64,000 nucleotides of DNA from Chengkuizengella sp. SCS-71B (GCF_040100845.1 NZ_JAZHSH010000001.1:930001-994000), one strand, 5' to 3'; positions 48,502 to 57,955 are shown, numbered from the stretch's first letter. The notes: generated from the letters alone by a model not told the origin. Numbers and translations are program-made.

Positions 48502-48780
48502 ATGGGGAAAAACAAAAAAGATCTAATTATTATCAATTTAATTTTTATGAGTGCAATATTAACTGCTTGCACAGGTTTGTTCAGTGACTTCAAGAGTATA
48601 CTGCTTAGCATTGATACTAATAACACAATTAACGATTTAAATCTTTCATATTTTAAAGTAACTGTTTACACAGCTAGAGAAACTTTTCATTTAGATTTAT
48701 ATCTTCCGCTTATAATTACAATTATCGGTATTATTTATAATGTTACGTGTTATCTAATTCATTTTCTAAAGGACGAGTGA
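48502..48780 (+). CDS. Small membrane protein, unknown
   Basis: A 92-residue protein with two hydrophobic segments (about 8-27 and 68-87) joined by an exposed loop. The first segment ends near a cysteine (TACTG), though no clear lipobox. The ribosome site (TAGGTG, 12 bases away) is weak. Unrecognised; lies in the toxin cargo, so an accessory or immunity role is possible. Confidence 0.5.
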   Translation: MGKNKKDLIIINLIFMSAILTACTGLFSDFKSILLSIDTNNTINDLNLSYFKVTVYTARETFHLDLYLPLIITIIGIIYNVTCYLIHFLKDE

Positions 48781-48906
48781 TTTATATATTTTAAACTTAT
48801 GATATCATAATGTAGTGCAATCCTATCAAACAATTATAATAATTTTCATTCTTCTTTAATGATAAGAAAATATCAGCGTCATGTTATAACTAATAGAAAT
48901 ACCTTT

Positions 48907-48947
48907 AACCACAGGTGAACTAACCTCGCTTGTGGTTCTTCTTTTTT
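48907..48947 (+). terminator. Terminator
   Basis: Arms AACCACA and TGTGGTT, then CTTCTTTTTT. It separates the membrane-protein gene from the toxin remnant. Confidence 0.7.
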
Positions 48948-49011
48948 GGGAAAAATAAAAGCCGATGATTCCTTAGCGTTGGAAAAATCGGTTTTATCAT
49001 ATTGAAATTTG

Positions 49012-49140
49012 CTTAGCGTATGTTTTCCGCGTTTTGTTGGTAGGACCCCATATAGAGAATATGATATTAATCTCAAAATAAGAGATGTTGGTAGAGGTGG
49101 AGAAAGAATTGTTATAGATCAAAATGATGGTTCAGTTTAG
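49012..49140 (+). pseudogene. Remnant of a barnase-like (N1/T1 RNase) toxin tip
   Basis: The plus-strand frame reads FVGRTPYREYDIN, then RGGERIV and NDGSV, then TAG. The first part lines up with barnase GRTWREADIN, which holds the catalytic Glu, and the spacing to the Arg-rich stretch fits the family as found in secreted RHS/LXG toxins. The final His-bearing strand is missing and a stop (TGA) lies just upstream, so this is a non-functional tail of a former toxin module. It directly precedes immunity-like genes. Confidence 0.6.
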
Positions 49141-49181
49141 ATATTTACCCCCTTTGAATAAATAGGATGGAGGAGTAACAC

Positions 49182-49526
49182 ATGGATACATTAGACGATA
49201 TAATTAAAAAATATGTTAATTCAACAATAATTCATGGAAAAGAAAGTGAGGAGGGAAATTATAAGCTTGCAAATAAGCATTATAAGCTAAGATCTAAATT
49301 CTTCGAGCAGATCAAAGGTCATGGTGAATTAGGTCGCCAGGAACTAATAAAGTTATTATCTCATGAAAATGGTCATGTCAGGGTTGGTGCTGCATTCCAT
49401 GTTTTATCATTTAATCCTGATCTTGCAAGAAATGTATTAAAAAAATCGGTTACTGAACCTAAAGGTGTAGGTTTTAAAGCAAAGATGATTATTAAGGAAT
49501 TCGAAAAAGGAAACCTAACAATATAG
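49182..49526 (+). CDS. DUF2019-family, orphan immunity-like protein
   Basis: A 114-residue all-helical protein with a HEAT-like repeat pattern (LIKLLSHENGHVRVGAAFHVLSF), matching DUF2019 as I know it; such proteins are frequent next to polymorphic toxin genes. ATG 49182 follows GGATGGAGGAG. It lies 41 bp after the barnase-like remnant, so it may be the retained partner of that toxin or defence against related toxins. Confidence 0.7.
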   Translation: MDTLDDIIKKYVNSTIIHGKESEEGNYKLANKHYKLRSKFFEQIKGHGELGRQELIKLLSHENGHVRVGAAFHVLSFNPDLARNVLKKSVTEPKGVGFKAKMIIKEFEKGNLTI

Positions 49527-49567
49527 AAAAATGTTCTTGATTTCTAAATTACATCATAAATACTTTC

Positions 49568-49606
49568 AACCTTAAGGGAGTTCAATGCTTCTTTGAGGTT
49601 TTTTTG
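49568..49606 (+). terminator. Terminator after DUF2019 gene
   Basis: A long stem with wobble pairs (AACCTTAAGGGAG with CTTCTTTGAGGTT) and T7. Confidence 0.75.
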
Positions 49607-49655
49607 TATGAGGAAGATTTTAAAAATTAACAAAATAACAGAAGGAAGGGATTTA

Positions 49656-49967
49656 ATGTTCGATGATATTAATTTTAAAAATGGAAACATTGTTTATGAT
49701 GATTTCCAAATTGATACAAAATTACCATTGGAAAAACAGGCAGATAATTTGAAAGAAGATATGTTTCAAGTTAGATTTTTGAATAAGTATACAATTGATA
49801 TCGGCTGGTACCCTTGTACCGATATTAATGGTAAGTTTATTATTTATTTAATTAAAGAATATAATTGGGAAGAGCCTCTGTATAAAGAAAGTTGTAGAAG
49901 CATTGAGGAATTAAAACAACATTTAATTAAATGTGTAAATATTGTAGAAACTCAATTAAATATTTAA
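49656..49967 (+). CDS. Putative orphan immunity protein
   Basis: A 103-residue protein, ATG 49656 after GAAGGAAGGG. The open frame begins at 49593 inside the preceding terminator and is not used. Alternating strands and a final helix (SIEELKQHLIKCVNIVET), acidic; unrecognised. Its size, acidity and place next to DUF2019 fit an immunity protein. Confidence 0.6.
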   Translation: MFDDINFKNGNIVYDDFQIDTKLPLEKQADNLKEDMFQVRFLNKYTIDIGWYPCTDINGKFIIYLIKEYNWEEPLYKESCRSIEELKQHLIKCVNIVETQLNI

Positions 49968-50004
49968 GATATATGAATAATTCCTAATATACAATTTTAA
50001 TTAA

Positions 50005-50046
50005 GGACTACAAGTAATGATCAGTACATTGTTTGTGGTTCTTTTA
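50005..50046 (+). terminator. Probable terminator at the end of the cargo
   Basis: ACTACAA pairs with TTGTGGT (one wobble) over a long loop, followed by TCTTTTAATTT. Confidence 0.5.
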
Positions 50047-50200
50047 ATTTCCTTGATTTTAGTTTCCATAAAAAATCCATTTTAATTTACAAACGAGAGT
50101 TTAGAATAGTTCAATTATTTTATTTTCGTTCAGTCTCAAAGTCTTATAGAGAGGGGATTTCAAACAAATACAATTTGTTTGAAAGGTGATAAGATAATGC

Positions 50201-50515
50201 ATGGACAAAACAGACAAGAAAAAATTCTACGATAGTCAAACATGGAAAGATTGTAGACTACTTGTATTAAATCGGGATAATCACTTATGCCAAATCTGTT
50301 TAAAACAAAAAAAAATTAGATCTGCTGATATTGTCCACCATAAAGAACACTTAGAAGATTATCCAGATAAAGCATTAGATATGGATAATCTATTAAGTGT
50401 TTGTTCGTCGTGCCATAATAAAGAACATCCAGAGAAAGGGAAGAAGGAGCAGAGAAAGAAGAGGACAAGGAGAATCAAAGTAATAGAAGTAAAGGCAAAT
50501 GAAGAAGTGATATAA
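50201..50515 (+). CDS. HNH endonuclease of the packaging module
   Basis: A 104-residue HNH protein (CQIC near residue 31, IVHHKEHLEDYP, LDMDNLLSVCSSCHNKEH) with a basic tail. In HK97-type phages an HNH protein next to the terminase helps cut cos ends. GAAAGGTGAT lies about 13 bases before ATG 50201. Confidence 0.88.
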   Translation: MDKTDKKKFYDSQTWKDCRLLVLNRDNHLCQICLKQKKIRSADIVHHKEHLEDYPDKALDMDNLLSVCSSCHNKEHPEKGKKEQRKKRTRRIKVIEVKANEEVI

Positions 50516-50528
50516 GGAGGAGATAACA

Positions 50529-50558
50529 TTGAAAATTACGTGTATTTACTGTGCATAG
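50529..50558 (+). other. Nine-codon ORF behind a strong ribosome site
   Basis: AAGGAGGAG leads into TTG and nine codons (MKITCIYCA) and then TAG, followed by a C7 run and a short G/C-rich patch before terS. It may be a translation-coupling leader or the start of a lost gene; the 100 bp after it show no gene. Confidence 0.3.
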
Positions 50559-50660
50559 CCCCCCCTACTACTAAACACAAAAAACTAAGAAAGCTAGACC
50601 GGGCGGGCAGCTTCGTTTACACCGCAGAAAAAATTTTCATGAAAGGGGGGTAACAAAAAA

Positions 50661-50975
50661 ATGGCTGTACCTACTGCTAAAAAAATACGTGAATATTTAG
50701 GTGATTCTTATGAAGAATCTGACGAGGAATTAATTAAGATTTATATTGAAACACACCAATTTTATAGGAGGTTGCAAAAGGAAGTGAAGGACTCTGACTT
50801 GATGTATGAACACACGAATAAAGCAGGGGCTACTAACCTTATCAAAAACCCCCTATCCATTGAGCTGACTAAGACGGTGCAAACTTTGAACAACCTTTTA
50901 AAGTCGCTTGGATTAACTCCAGCTCAACGTAAGAAAGTGGTGAATGAAGAAGATGACGACTTCGAAGATTTCTAA
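50661..50975 (+). CDS. terS: Terminase small subunit, P27 family
   Basis: A 104-residue protein that recognises phage DNA for packaging. Typical features are the helical N-terminal part, TNKAGATNLIKNPLSIEL, LNNLLKSLGLTPAQR and an acidic tail. AAAGGGGGG precedes ATG 50661, and the end overlaps terL. Confidence 0.88.
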   Translation: MAVPTAKKIREYLGDSYEESDEELIKIYIETHQFYRRLQKEVKDSDLMYEHTNKAGATNLIKNPLSIELTKTVQTLNNLLKSLGLTPAQRKKVVNEEDDDFEDF

Positions 50976-52683
50976 TACAGGGGCTCTCAATGTGCTCATA
51001 AAACCTGCTCAATCACTTCTAACTACTTGGTATGCAGAACAAGTTGTTTCTGAAAAAATAGTAGCCTCAAAAGAGGTTATTTTAGCTTGTGAGAGGCATT
51101 TAAATGACCTTAAAAGGGCAAAAAATAGCGATTTTCCATACATTTTTATAGAAAAAATAGGACATAGACCCATACGTTTTATTGAAAGTTTCTGCAAACC
51201 ATCAAAAGGTGATTTTAAACAGTTAATACTTCAGCCTTGGCAACATTTTGTTTTAGGTTCCACGTATGGGTGGATTCACAAAGATACAGGCGTAAGAAGA
51301 TTTAAAGAATGTATCATTTTTGTGGGCAGGAAAAACGGAAAGACTACTATGATCTCAGGAACCGCAAATTATGGTTGCAGTAAAGATCAAGAGAACGGTG
51401 CAGACGTTATTTTATTAGCAAATTCAATGAAACAAGCTAAATTATTGTTTGATGAGTCTAAGAAAATGATTGGATCTTCACCTCAATTAAAGAAAAGGTT
51501 TAGGACATTAAGGGATGCTATTCATTATGATAAAACCTTTTCAAAAATAGAACCACAAGCAACGGATAGTGATAAATTGGATGGGTTGAATACTCACCTC
51601 GGTATTTTTGATGAAATCCATGAATATAAGGACTACAAATTAATAAATGTCATTAAAAACTCGAGAGGAAGCAGGAAACAACCTTTATTAATTTATATAA
51701 CTACCGCTGGCTATCAGTTAGATGGACCGTTAGTAGATTATTATGAACAAGGTGTCGATGTATTGAATGGTCTTATAGAAGATGAACGAACCTTTTATTA
51801 TCTTGCTAGTTTAGATGGTGAAAGGGAGTTTGAAAAGCCTGAAATGTGGATCAAGGCTAATCCTAACCTCGGTATATCCATCCATTTACAAGATATGATC
51901 GAGGATTGGGAAAAAGCGAAACGTATCCCTGCAGAAAAGAATGACTTTATAACAAAGCGGTTTAATATATTTGTAAAATCAGATGAACAGTCCTATTTAG
52001 ATTACCAGGTCATTCAACGAAATCATAAAATCATGGGTATTGAAACTTTAAAAGGAATGTCATGTGTTGGAGGTTTCGACCTTTCAGAATCAGAAGATTT
52101 CACAAGTGTCTGTCTCGAATTTCCTCTTGATTCAGGTGAGGTTTTTGTACTATCTCATTCTTGGTTACCTAGAAAAAAAGTATTAGCAAATAATGAGAAA
52201 ATTGATTATTTAGGGTTATCAGAACAAGGTCTTTTGACCATTGTTGATGAGGAATACATCAAGTTGGAACTTATATATGAATGGTTTGTGAGGCATTCTG
52301 AGATCTACTCTATCCAAAAAATAATGTATGATCCGGCCAAAGCCTTTCGAATCATCAAGGACCTTGAGAATTTTGGCTTTAAAACTGAAGTGGTTAGACA
52401 AGGAGCTTTGACTTTAACCCCTGTTTTAAGAGATTTAGAAGCTATGTTTATTGATGGAAAAGTAATATTTAATCAAAATAAGCTATTCAGATGGTACATT
52501 AATAACGTGCAGTTAAAGAAAAATGATAATGGAAGTTGGTTGCCTAAAAAGCAAGGTCGCTACCGTAAAATTGACGGTTTTGCGGCCTTTTTAAATGCGC
52601 ATTCAGAAGTGATGAAAATGATGGTTGCACCTAAAGGTGACGGAAAAATAAATGTGGTATCAATGAAGGACCTAATGAATTAA
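50953..52683 (+). CDS. terL: Terminase large subunit
   Basis: A 576-residue packaging ATPase-nuclease of the Terminase_1 type. Walker A is VGRKNGKTT (about 124-132), Walker B GIFDEIHEY, and the C-terminal nuclease has the GGFDLSESEDFT acidic site. ATG 50953 is ten bases after GGTGA; the in-frame ATG at 50944 is only one base from it. Confidence 0.93.
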   Translation: MTTSKISNTGALNVLIKPAQSLLTTWYAEQVVSEKIVASKEVILACERHLNDLKRAKNSDFPYIFIEKIGHRPIRFIESFCKPSKGDFKQLILQPWQHFVLGSTYGWIHKDTGVRRFKECIIFVGRKNGKTTMISGTANYGCSKDQENGADVILLANSMKQAKLLFDESKKMIGSSPQLKKRFRTLRDAIHYDKTFSKIEPQATDSDKLDGLNTHLGIFDEIHEYKDYKLINVIKNSRGSRKQPLLIYITTAGYQLDGPLVDYYEQGVDVLNGLIEDERTFYYLASLDGEREFEKPEMWIKANPNLGISIHLQDMIEDWEKAKRIPAEKNDFITKRFNIFVKSDEQSYLDYQVIQRNHKIMGIETLKGMSCVGGFDLSESEDFTSVCLEFPLDSGEVFVLSHSWLPRKKVLANNEKIDYLGLSEQGLLTIVDEEYIKLELIYEWFVRHSEIYSIQKIMYDPAKAFRIIKDLENFGFKTEVVRQGALTLTPVLRDLEAMFIDGKVIFNQNKLFRWYINNVQLKKNDNGSWLPKKQGRYRKIDGFAAFLNAHSEVMKMMVAPKGDGKINVVSMKDLMN

Positions 52684-52699
52684 GAAAGGTGGTGATTTT

Positions 52700-53923
52700 G
52701 TGAAATGGGTTAAAAAGATCAAGGGTGCCATTAGTGGAGCGATTGAAGGATGGAAAGGGGAGGGTTTTGATTTTTCAAGTTGGTTTGGACGTACTTTTTG
52801 GGGTTCAGATAATTCCCAACTTGCGAATAATGAAACCATTTTTAGTGTTGTATCAAGACTATCAAATAGTATGGCCTCGCTACCCTTAAAGCTACATCAG
52901 AGCTATGACACGGTATCTAACTCAGCATCAGATGTATTGATGAACTCACCTAATTCTTATATGAGTTCATTTGAGTTTATACGAAACATGGAAACCATGA
53001 GAAATGAAACAGGAAATGCTTATGCAGTGATTGAACGAGATATTCGAGGACAAGTTTCACGCCTCACTCCGTTAATATCAGCATATGTAGAACCTATATT
53101 CAATAGGGATAGTAACGAATTGTGGTATAAGGTGATCGGTGATAAAACTTATTACTTTCACAACCTAGATATCTTGCATTTAAAACATATCGTTGGATCT
53201 GGAAATCTAAAGGGAATAAATCCCATTAAGGTCCTCGCGAATACCAGTGAATATGACAAAGCAGTTCGTGAGTTTAGTCTAAATGAAATGCAAAGTGCTT
53301 CAAACTCTTTCATCTTAAAGTACGATGCAAATGTGGATCATGATAAGCGTCAAAAAGTCATAGAAGATTTTAAACGCTTTTATCAAGACAATGGGGGTAT
53401 TTTATTTCAAGAACCTGGTGTTGAGATCAATGAGATCCAAAGAAAATACATTCCTGCAGATACATTTACATCTGAAAAGATTACACGTTCACGTGTGGCT
53501 AATGTTTTTAATGTACCAGTTACCTTTTTAAATGATACCGAGGGTCAAAGTTATTCGAGTAGTGAGCAGTTAATGCGTGTCTTTGTTCAGCTCACATTAA
53601 TGCCTATTGTTCGTCAATATGAACAAGAGTTTGATCGTAAATTGCTTAATAAAGATGAAAGAGACAGAGGTTATTACTTTAAGTTTAATGTAGGGGCATT
53701 ATTAAGGGGAGATACAGCAGCAAGAGCAGCATTATATCATAACGGACTACGTAATGGGTGGCTAAGTAGGGATGAAGTTCGAAGGTGGGAAGACTTACCC
53801 CCACGTGGTGGTAAAGCAGATGAATTATGGGTGAGTGGAGATATGTATCCTTTGGAAATGGATCCATCACAACGAAAGGGGGTGAAGGATAATGGAGAAG
53901 TTTTGGAAAGTAAAAGCAATTGA
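52700..53923 (+). CDS. HK97-family portal protein
   Basis: A 407-residue portal subunit; dodecamers form the DNA gate. Features: ETIFSVVSRLSNSMASLPLKL near residue 45, GNAYAVIERD near 109, and the C-terminal helix region with LNDTEGQSYSSSEQ. GTG start with AAAGGTGGTG. It overlaps the protease gene by 32 bases. Confidence 0.93.
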   Translation: MKWVKKIKGAISGAIEGWKGEGFDFSSWFGRTFWGSDNSQLANNETIFSVVSRLSNSMASLPLKLHQSYDTVSNSASDVLMNSPNSYMSSFEFIRNMETMRNETGNAYAVIERDIRGQVSRLTPLISAYVEPIFNRDSNELWYKVIGDKTYYFHNLDILHLKHIVGSGNLKGINPIKVLANTSEYDKAVREFSLNEMQSASNSFILKYDANVDHDKRQKVIEDFKRFYQDNGGILFQEPGVEINEIQRKYIPADTFTSEKITRSRVANVFNVPVTFLNDTEGQSYSSSEQLMRVFVQLTLMPIVRQYEQEFDRKLLNKDERDRGYYFKFNVGALLRGDTAARAALYHNGLRNGWLSRDEVRRWEDLPPRGGKADELWVSGDMYPLEMDPSQRKGVKDNGEVLESKSN

Positions 53924-54632
53924 TCATACTATGGGTGAAATACAGATATACGGTGAGATCACATCGTATAAATGGGATGAATCAGACACGACAGCAAAAT
54001 GTTTTAAAGAGGATTTAGATCGTTTAGGTGACATAAAGACCTTAAACATTTATATGAATTCTCCTGGTGGATCAGTATATGAAGGGAATGCAATCTATAA
54101 CATCTTAAAAAGGCATAAAGCAAAAATAAATATTCATATCGATGGAATAGCAGCGAGTATCGCAAGTGTCATCGCAATGGCAGGCGATACTATTTTTATG
54201 CCCGAAAACGCGATGATGATGATTCATAATCCTTGGACATTTGCTATGGGAAATGCATCTGATCTAAGAAAAGAAGCTGATGATTTAGATAAAGCTCAAG
54301 AGAGTATGGTGATTTCTTATCTTGCAAAAACAGGTGAGAAATTAGACAGAGACAAGTTAATGAGTATGTTGGATGCCGAAACGTGGTTATCTGCTAAAGA
54401 GTGTTACGACTATGGGTTATGTGACGTGATAGAAGAAGAAAAGAATATCGCTGCTAGTGTTCATTGTGATTTTTTTGCAAAATACAAAAACACACCTAAA
54501 AATCTACTAGAATTAGCAAATAAAACAACTGATTTGGACATTTCAGACGAAGAAAAACAGGTAAGACAACAGTTAAAAGAAGAAGCAGAAGCGAGTATTC
54601 AAAAATTAAATTTAATCCTTGGAGGGATATAA
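53892..54632 (+). CDS. ClpP-like prohead protease
   Basis: A 246-residue serine protease that matures the capsid. Motifs NSPGGSVYEGNAIYN, catalytic Ser89 in GIAASIAS and His112 in MMMIHNPW. A charged C-terminal extension (about 185-246) is coiled-coil-like and may act as scaffold. Two bases separate it from the capsid gene. Confidence 0.93.
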   Translation: MEKFWKVKAIDHTMGEIQIYGEITSYKWDESDTTAKCFKEDLDRLGDIKTLNIYMNSPGGSVYEGNAIYNILKRHKAKINIHIDGIAASIASVIAMAGDTIFMPENAMMMIHNPWTFAMGNASDLRKEADDLDKAQESMVISYLAKTGEKLDRDKLMSMLDAETWLSAKECYDYGLCDVIEEEKNIAASVHCDFFAKYKNTPKNLLELANKTTDLDISDEEKQVRQQLKEEAEASIQKLNLILGGI

Positions 54633-54634
54633 AC

Positions 54635-55786
54635 ATGACATTATATGAATTGAAAGCAAGTATAGCGACAGTGGGAAGCGAGTTAAAAAAAATAGAGGGG
54701 GATATTTCAGCAAAGGCAGCGAATCCAACTGTACCTATTGAGGATATACAGAGTTTAAAAAGCCAAAAAAAGGACTTGAAAGAAAGATTTGATTTGTTAC
54801 AAGAGCAACATGATGAGTTAGAATTAGAGCAAAAAGCTAATTTACAAGCAAGAATGAAGAATAACTCATCTTTAAATCCAGGTTTAGAAAGTGAAGATCC
54901 AAAAGCCAGATTAACAGGTGCAAAAGCTGAATTAATTCGTGCAACTATGCGCAAGCAATCAGTTTCTAAAGATGTTTTTAATGCACTTGGAGATAACGAT
55001 TCAACAGGTGGAAATAAGTTTTTGCCGAAAACAGTTTCCAGTGAAATTTTAGTCGAACCTTTTGTTAAAAATCAACTTCGTGAATTATCGATGATTACTC
55101 AAATTCCAAATTTAGAAATTCCCAAATTAAGCTTTACTTTAGATGATGATGATTTCATTAATGATGAAGAAACAGCAAAAGAGTTAAAAGCCGATGGAGA
55201 TGTCGTTTCTTTTAATCGTCATAAATTTAAAGTATTGGCTGGGGTCTCTGAAACAGTTCTCAACGGTACGGATACGAATTTAGTATCCAATGTTGAAATG
55301 AGTTTACAATCAGGTGTTGCAGCTAAAGAGAAGAAAGTTGCTTTTGCTACAACACCAAAAGCAGGAGAAGAGCATATGTCTTTTTATGGCGTTTCCATTA
55401 TTGAGAAGGAAGCAGGAAATATGTATGAGGCTATAACAGATGCGATTGCAGACCTTCATGAAGATTATCGAGAAAATGCAACGATTGTTATGCGTTATCA
55501 AGATTACAAAAACATTATAAAAGAGCTTGCTAATGGAAGTGCTACTTTATTTGCGGCACAACCTGAACAGGTTCTCGGAAAGCCAGTGGTATTTTGTGAC
55601 TCCGCCATTCATCCAGTAGTAGGAGATTTTAATTATTCGCATTTCAATTATGATTTAGATGCACTTTATGATAGAGATAAAGATGTAAAAACGGGCATTG
55701 AACAATTTGTAGTAACAGCGTGGTTTGATCATCAAATCAAGCTGAAATCAGCATTTCGTATTGCAAAAATTGTTCCTGAAGCTTAA
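54635..55786 (+). CDS. HK97-fold major capsid protein
   Basis: A 383-residue capsid protein. Residues 1-90 form a coiled-coil delta domain that the adjacent protease should remove; the rest carries the HK97 fold (FLPKTVSSEILVEPF, LRELSMITQIPNLEIPKL, the VFCDSAIHPVVGDF segment). Confidence 0.92.
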   Translation: MTLYELKASIATVGSELKKIEGDISAKAANPTVPIEDIQSLKSQKKDLKERFDLLQEQHDELELEQKANLQARMKNNSSLNPGLESEDPKARLTGAKAELIRATMRKQSVSKDVFNALGDNDSTGGNKFLPKTVSSEILVEPFVKNQLRELSMITQIPNLEIPKLSFTLDDDDFINDEETAKELKADGDVVSFNRHKFKVLAGVSETVLNGTDTNLVSNVEMSLQSGVAAKEKKVAFATTPKAGEEHMSFYGVSIIEKEAGNMYEAITDAIADLHEDYRENATIVMRYQDYKNIIKELANGSATLFAAQPEQVLGKPVVFCDSAIHPVVGDFNYSHFNYDLDALYDRDKDVKTGIEQFVVTAWFDHQIKLKSAFRIAKIVPEA

Positions 55787-55797
55787 TAGGACCCTAA

Positions 55798-56061
55798 ATG
55801 ATGCTTGAGGAATTAAAAAAATATCTAAGAATCGATGGGAGTGAGGATGACGTAATCCTCACTCTTTTACTTGATGCTGCTGAAGAATATTTAACAAATG
55901 CTGGCGTTCCAGAGTCAGAGAGTAAATTATACAAGTTAGCAGTAATGCTATACGTTACACTTCATTATGAAAATCGTGATCCGAGTCAAAAGATGGAAAA
56001 ACTGAACTTTGCTTTTCAAGGGATACTCTTGCAACTGAAAGAATGGGGTGAAAATGAGTGA
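55798..56061 (+). CDS. Head-tail connector protein
   Basis: An 87-residue helical protein of the gp6-like connector type (LRIDGSEDDVILTLLLDAAEEYL, LYKLAVMLYVTLHYENRD). It attaches below the portal. Alternative start ATG 55801; the ribosome site is weak. Confidence 0.85.
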   Translation: MMLEELKKYLRIDGSEDDVILTLLLDAAEEYLTNAGVPESESKLYKLAVMLYVTLHYENRDPSQKMEKLNFAFQGILLQLKEWGENE

Positions 56062-56366
56062 AAAATTACGTTGTAATAAGGGGTTTTATTGATAAAATCA
56101 CTAAAAAACAATATAAAATGGGTGATTTATACGAAGCAAACAAGGAAAGAGCAGCAGAATTAAACAATGGTGGGTTTATAGCAGTAGAGGTCAATGATGA
56201 TCCAGATCATATTTTAGATAACAATGTCAGTGAGGTATTAGATTCAATTACAGAAGAACTTACAAAAGCAGAATTAAGAGAACTATTTGATACTGAATCA
56301 TCTGGCAAGAACAGAACGACAGTCTTAAAACATATTGAATCTCTGCTAGGAGAATCTCTGTTATGA
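56058..56366 (+). CDS. Phage structural protein, unknown (Rho-N-like tail)
   Basis: A 102-residue protein, GTG start overlapping the connector gene. The N-terminal part is beta-rich (YVVIRGFIDKITKKQYKMGD), the C-terminal part resembles the small helical Rho N-terminal/SAP-type fold (LTKAELRELFDTES...TVLKHIESLL). Such proteins are common in this position; the role is not known. Confidence 0.7.
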   Translation: MKNYVVIRGFIDKITKKQYKMGDLYEANKERAAELNNGGFIAVEVNDDPDHILDNNVSEVLDSITEELTKAELRELFDTESSGKNRTTVLKHIESLLGESLL

Positions 56367-56701
56367 ACCCAGGACAATTAAATCAAAGGATTACCATTCA
56401 AAAATTTGATGAAAATGCAATGAATGATAACGGATTTCCTTTACCTGATGATGATCCTAAGACGTGGACAGATGTTAAAACGGTTTGGGCTATGATTAAA
56501 ACAATGAAAGGAAAAGAATTTTATCAAGCTGCAAGTGTTCATGCTGAAAATACAGTGAGATTTGTTATTCGTTACACTAGGGATGAAATAAATACAAAAA
56601 TGAGAGTCAAACTTAAAGAGCACTATTATGACATTGAATCTGTTACAAATGACGACATGAAAAATAAAACTTTGACTATCATTGCAAAGGAAGTGATGTG
56701 A
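56363..56701 (+). CDS. Head closure protein
   Basis: A 112-residue protein of the SPP1 gp16-like head-tail adaptor family (MNPGQLNQRITIQKF, WAMIKTMKGKEFYQA, VRFVIRYT). It plugs the head exit after packaging. Start overlaps the previous gene. Confidence 0.88.
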   Translation: MNPGQLNQRITIQKFDENAMNDNGFPLPDDDPKTWTDVKTVWAMIKTMKGKEFYQAASVHAENTVRFVIRYTRDEINTKMRVKLKEHYYDIESVTNDDMKNKTLTIIAKEVM

Positions 56702-57066
56702 TGGGATTTGAATTGACAGGAATGAAAGATGTACTAAAAAACTTAGAGAAAATGGGGAATCAAAGTCAAGAGGTTGCAGATGAAGCTTTAAAAGCAGGAG
56801 CAGGGGTTCTAAGAGCAAAAATGGAAGAATTAGCACCAAGATCTACTTTAAACAAAGAACATTTAGTAGATCATATCATTATCTCATCAATTAAAGAGGG
56901 AAAGTTAGGTGTGGGTCCTAAACAGGACTTTTTTTATGCTCATTTTTTGGAGTTCGGTACATCAAAAATAAGTCCTCAACCTTTTGCTCAACCTGCTTTT
57001 GAAGCAAGTAAAAGTCAAATTGAAAGTACAATGTCTGAGGTTATTAAAAGAGGATTAGGGTTATGA
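56701..57066 (+). CDS. HK97 gp10-family tail completion protein
   Basis: A 121-residue protein matching HK97 gp10 (ELTGMKDVLKNLEKMG, AGAGVLRAKMEELAP, HFLEFGTSKISPQPFAQPAFE). It acts in head-tail joining. ATG 56701 is preferred over GTG 56698 by distance from AAAGGAAG. Confidence 0.9.
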   Translation: MGFELTGMKDVLKNLEKMGNQSQEVADEALKAGAGVLRAKMEELAPRSTLNKEHLVDHIIISSIKEGKLGVGPKQDFFYAHFLEFGTSKISPQPFAQPAFEASKSQIESTMSEVIKRGLGL

Positions 57067-57386
57067 GTATTAACTCAATCATCATCAATGCTCTAAAAAA
57101 CATTGGTTTACCTGTGAACTTTCAAACTTATTTTGGTGATGAAAAAACATACATTACATTTTTTGAATATAACCAAAAATCACGACTCAATGCTGATGAT
57201 GAAGAACAAAGAACAGCACACTTTATTCAAGTGGATGTATGGAGCAATACAGATTATACAGACATAGTAAGCCAAGTAAAACAGGCTATGAAATCAAATG
57301 GATTTACAAGAACAAGCGAAGCAGATTTATATGAAAAAGAAACAGGTATTTTTCACAAAGTAATACGATTTAAGGGGGAAATTTAA
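57063..57386 (+). CDS. Tail terminator-like protein
   Basis: A 107-residue protein in the gp11/DUF3168-type tail-terminator position (THFIQVDVWS-type strand: AHFIQVDVWSNTDYTDIV). It overlaps both neighbours by a few bases. Confidence 0.78.
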   Translation: MSINSIIINALKNIGLPVNFQTYFGDEKTYITFFEYNQKSRLNADDEEQRTAHFIQVDVWSNTDYTDIVSQVKQAMKSNGFTRTSEADLYEKETGIFHKVIRFKGEI

Positions 57387-57955
57387 TGAGTGCAATTATT
57401 ATTGGTTTAAAAAATATTCATGTTGCTGAAATGTTGACTGACAATGAAACTGAGACAACATATGATACACCAAAGCGACTTGCATTAGCGATTGAAGCGA
57501 AAATAAAACCGAATGTGAACACAGCGACTTTATATGCTGATGATGGTCCTGCAGCTACGGATAGTAGTTTAGGAGAAATTGAAGTTGAATTAAATATTGA
57601 TTCTTTACCGACTGAAATGCAGGAATTTCTATTAGGGCATACAGTGAATGCAGAGGGGGTATTGATTAAAAAGTCTGATGATCAAGCTCCTTATGTTGCT
57701 CTGGGATTTAATTCACCTACAAGCGATGGACAAAATCAATATGTGTGGCTGTATAAAGGGAAGTTTGAATTACCAGAGGCGAACTATAAAACAAAAGGGG
57801 AATCTATTGAATATCAAACACCCACCATTACAGGTAAGTTCATTAAACGTGAATTTGACAACGCATGGAAAGCAACAGTGATGAGTGGGGATGCAGGTGT
57901 TAGTGCAACAGTGATTATGAATTGGTTTACTGGCGTATATAAAGAAACAGCGTAA
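57386..57955 (+). CDS. Major tail protein
   Basis: A 189-residue tail-tube protein of the phi13/TP901 type: GLKNIHVAEMLTD opening, paired strands, and the repeated YKGKFELPEANYKTKGESIEYQTPTI region. AAGGGGGAA precedes ATG 57386. A terminator-like hairpin follows. Confidence 0.9.
   Translation: MSAIIIGLKNIHVAEMLTDNETETTYDTPKRLALAIEAKIKPNVNTATLYADDGPAATDSSLGEIEVELNIDSLPTEMQEFLLGHTVNAEGVLIKKSDDQAPYVALGFNSPTSDGQNQYVWLYKGKFELPEANYKTKGESIEYQTPTITGKFIKREFDNAWKATVMSGDAGVSATVIMNWFTGVYKETA

Noticed and set aside
48879-49076. A 65-codon minus-strand frame
   Set aside because: It crosses a terminator and has no ribosome site; the plus-strand barnase-like remnant explains part of the region.
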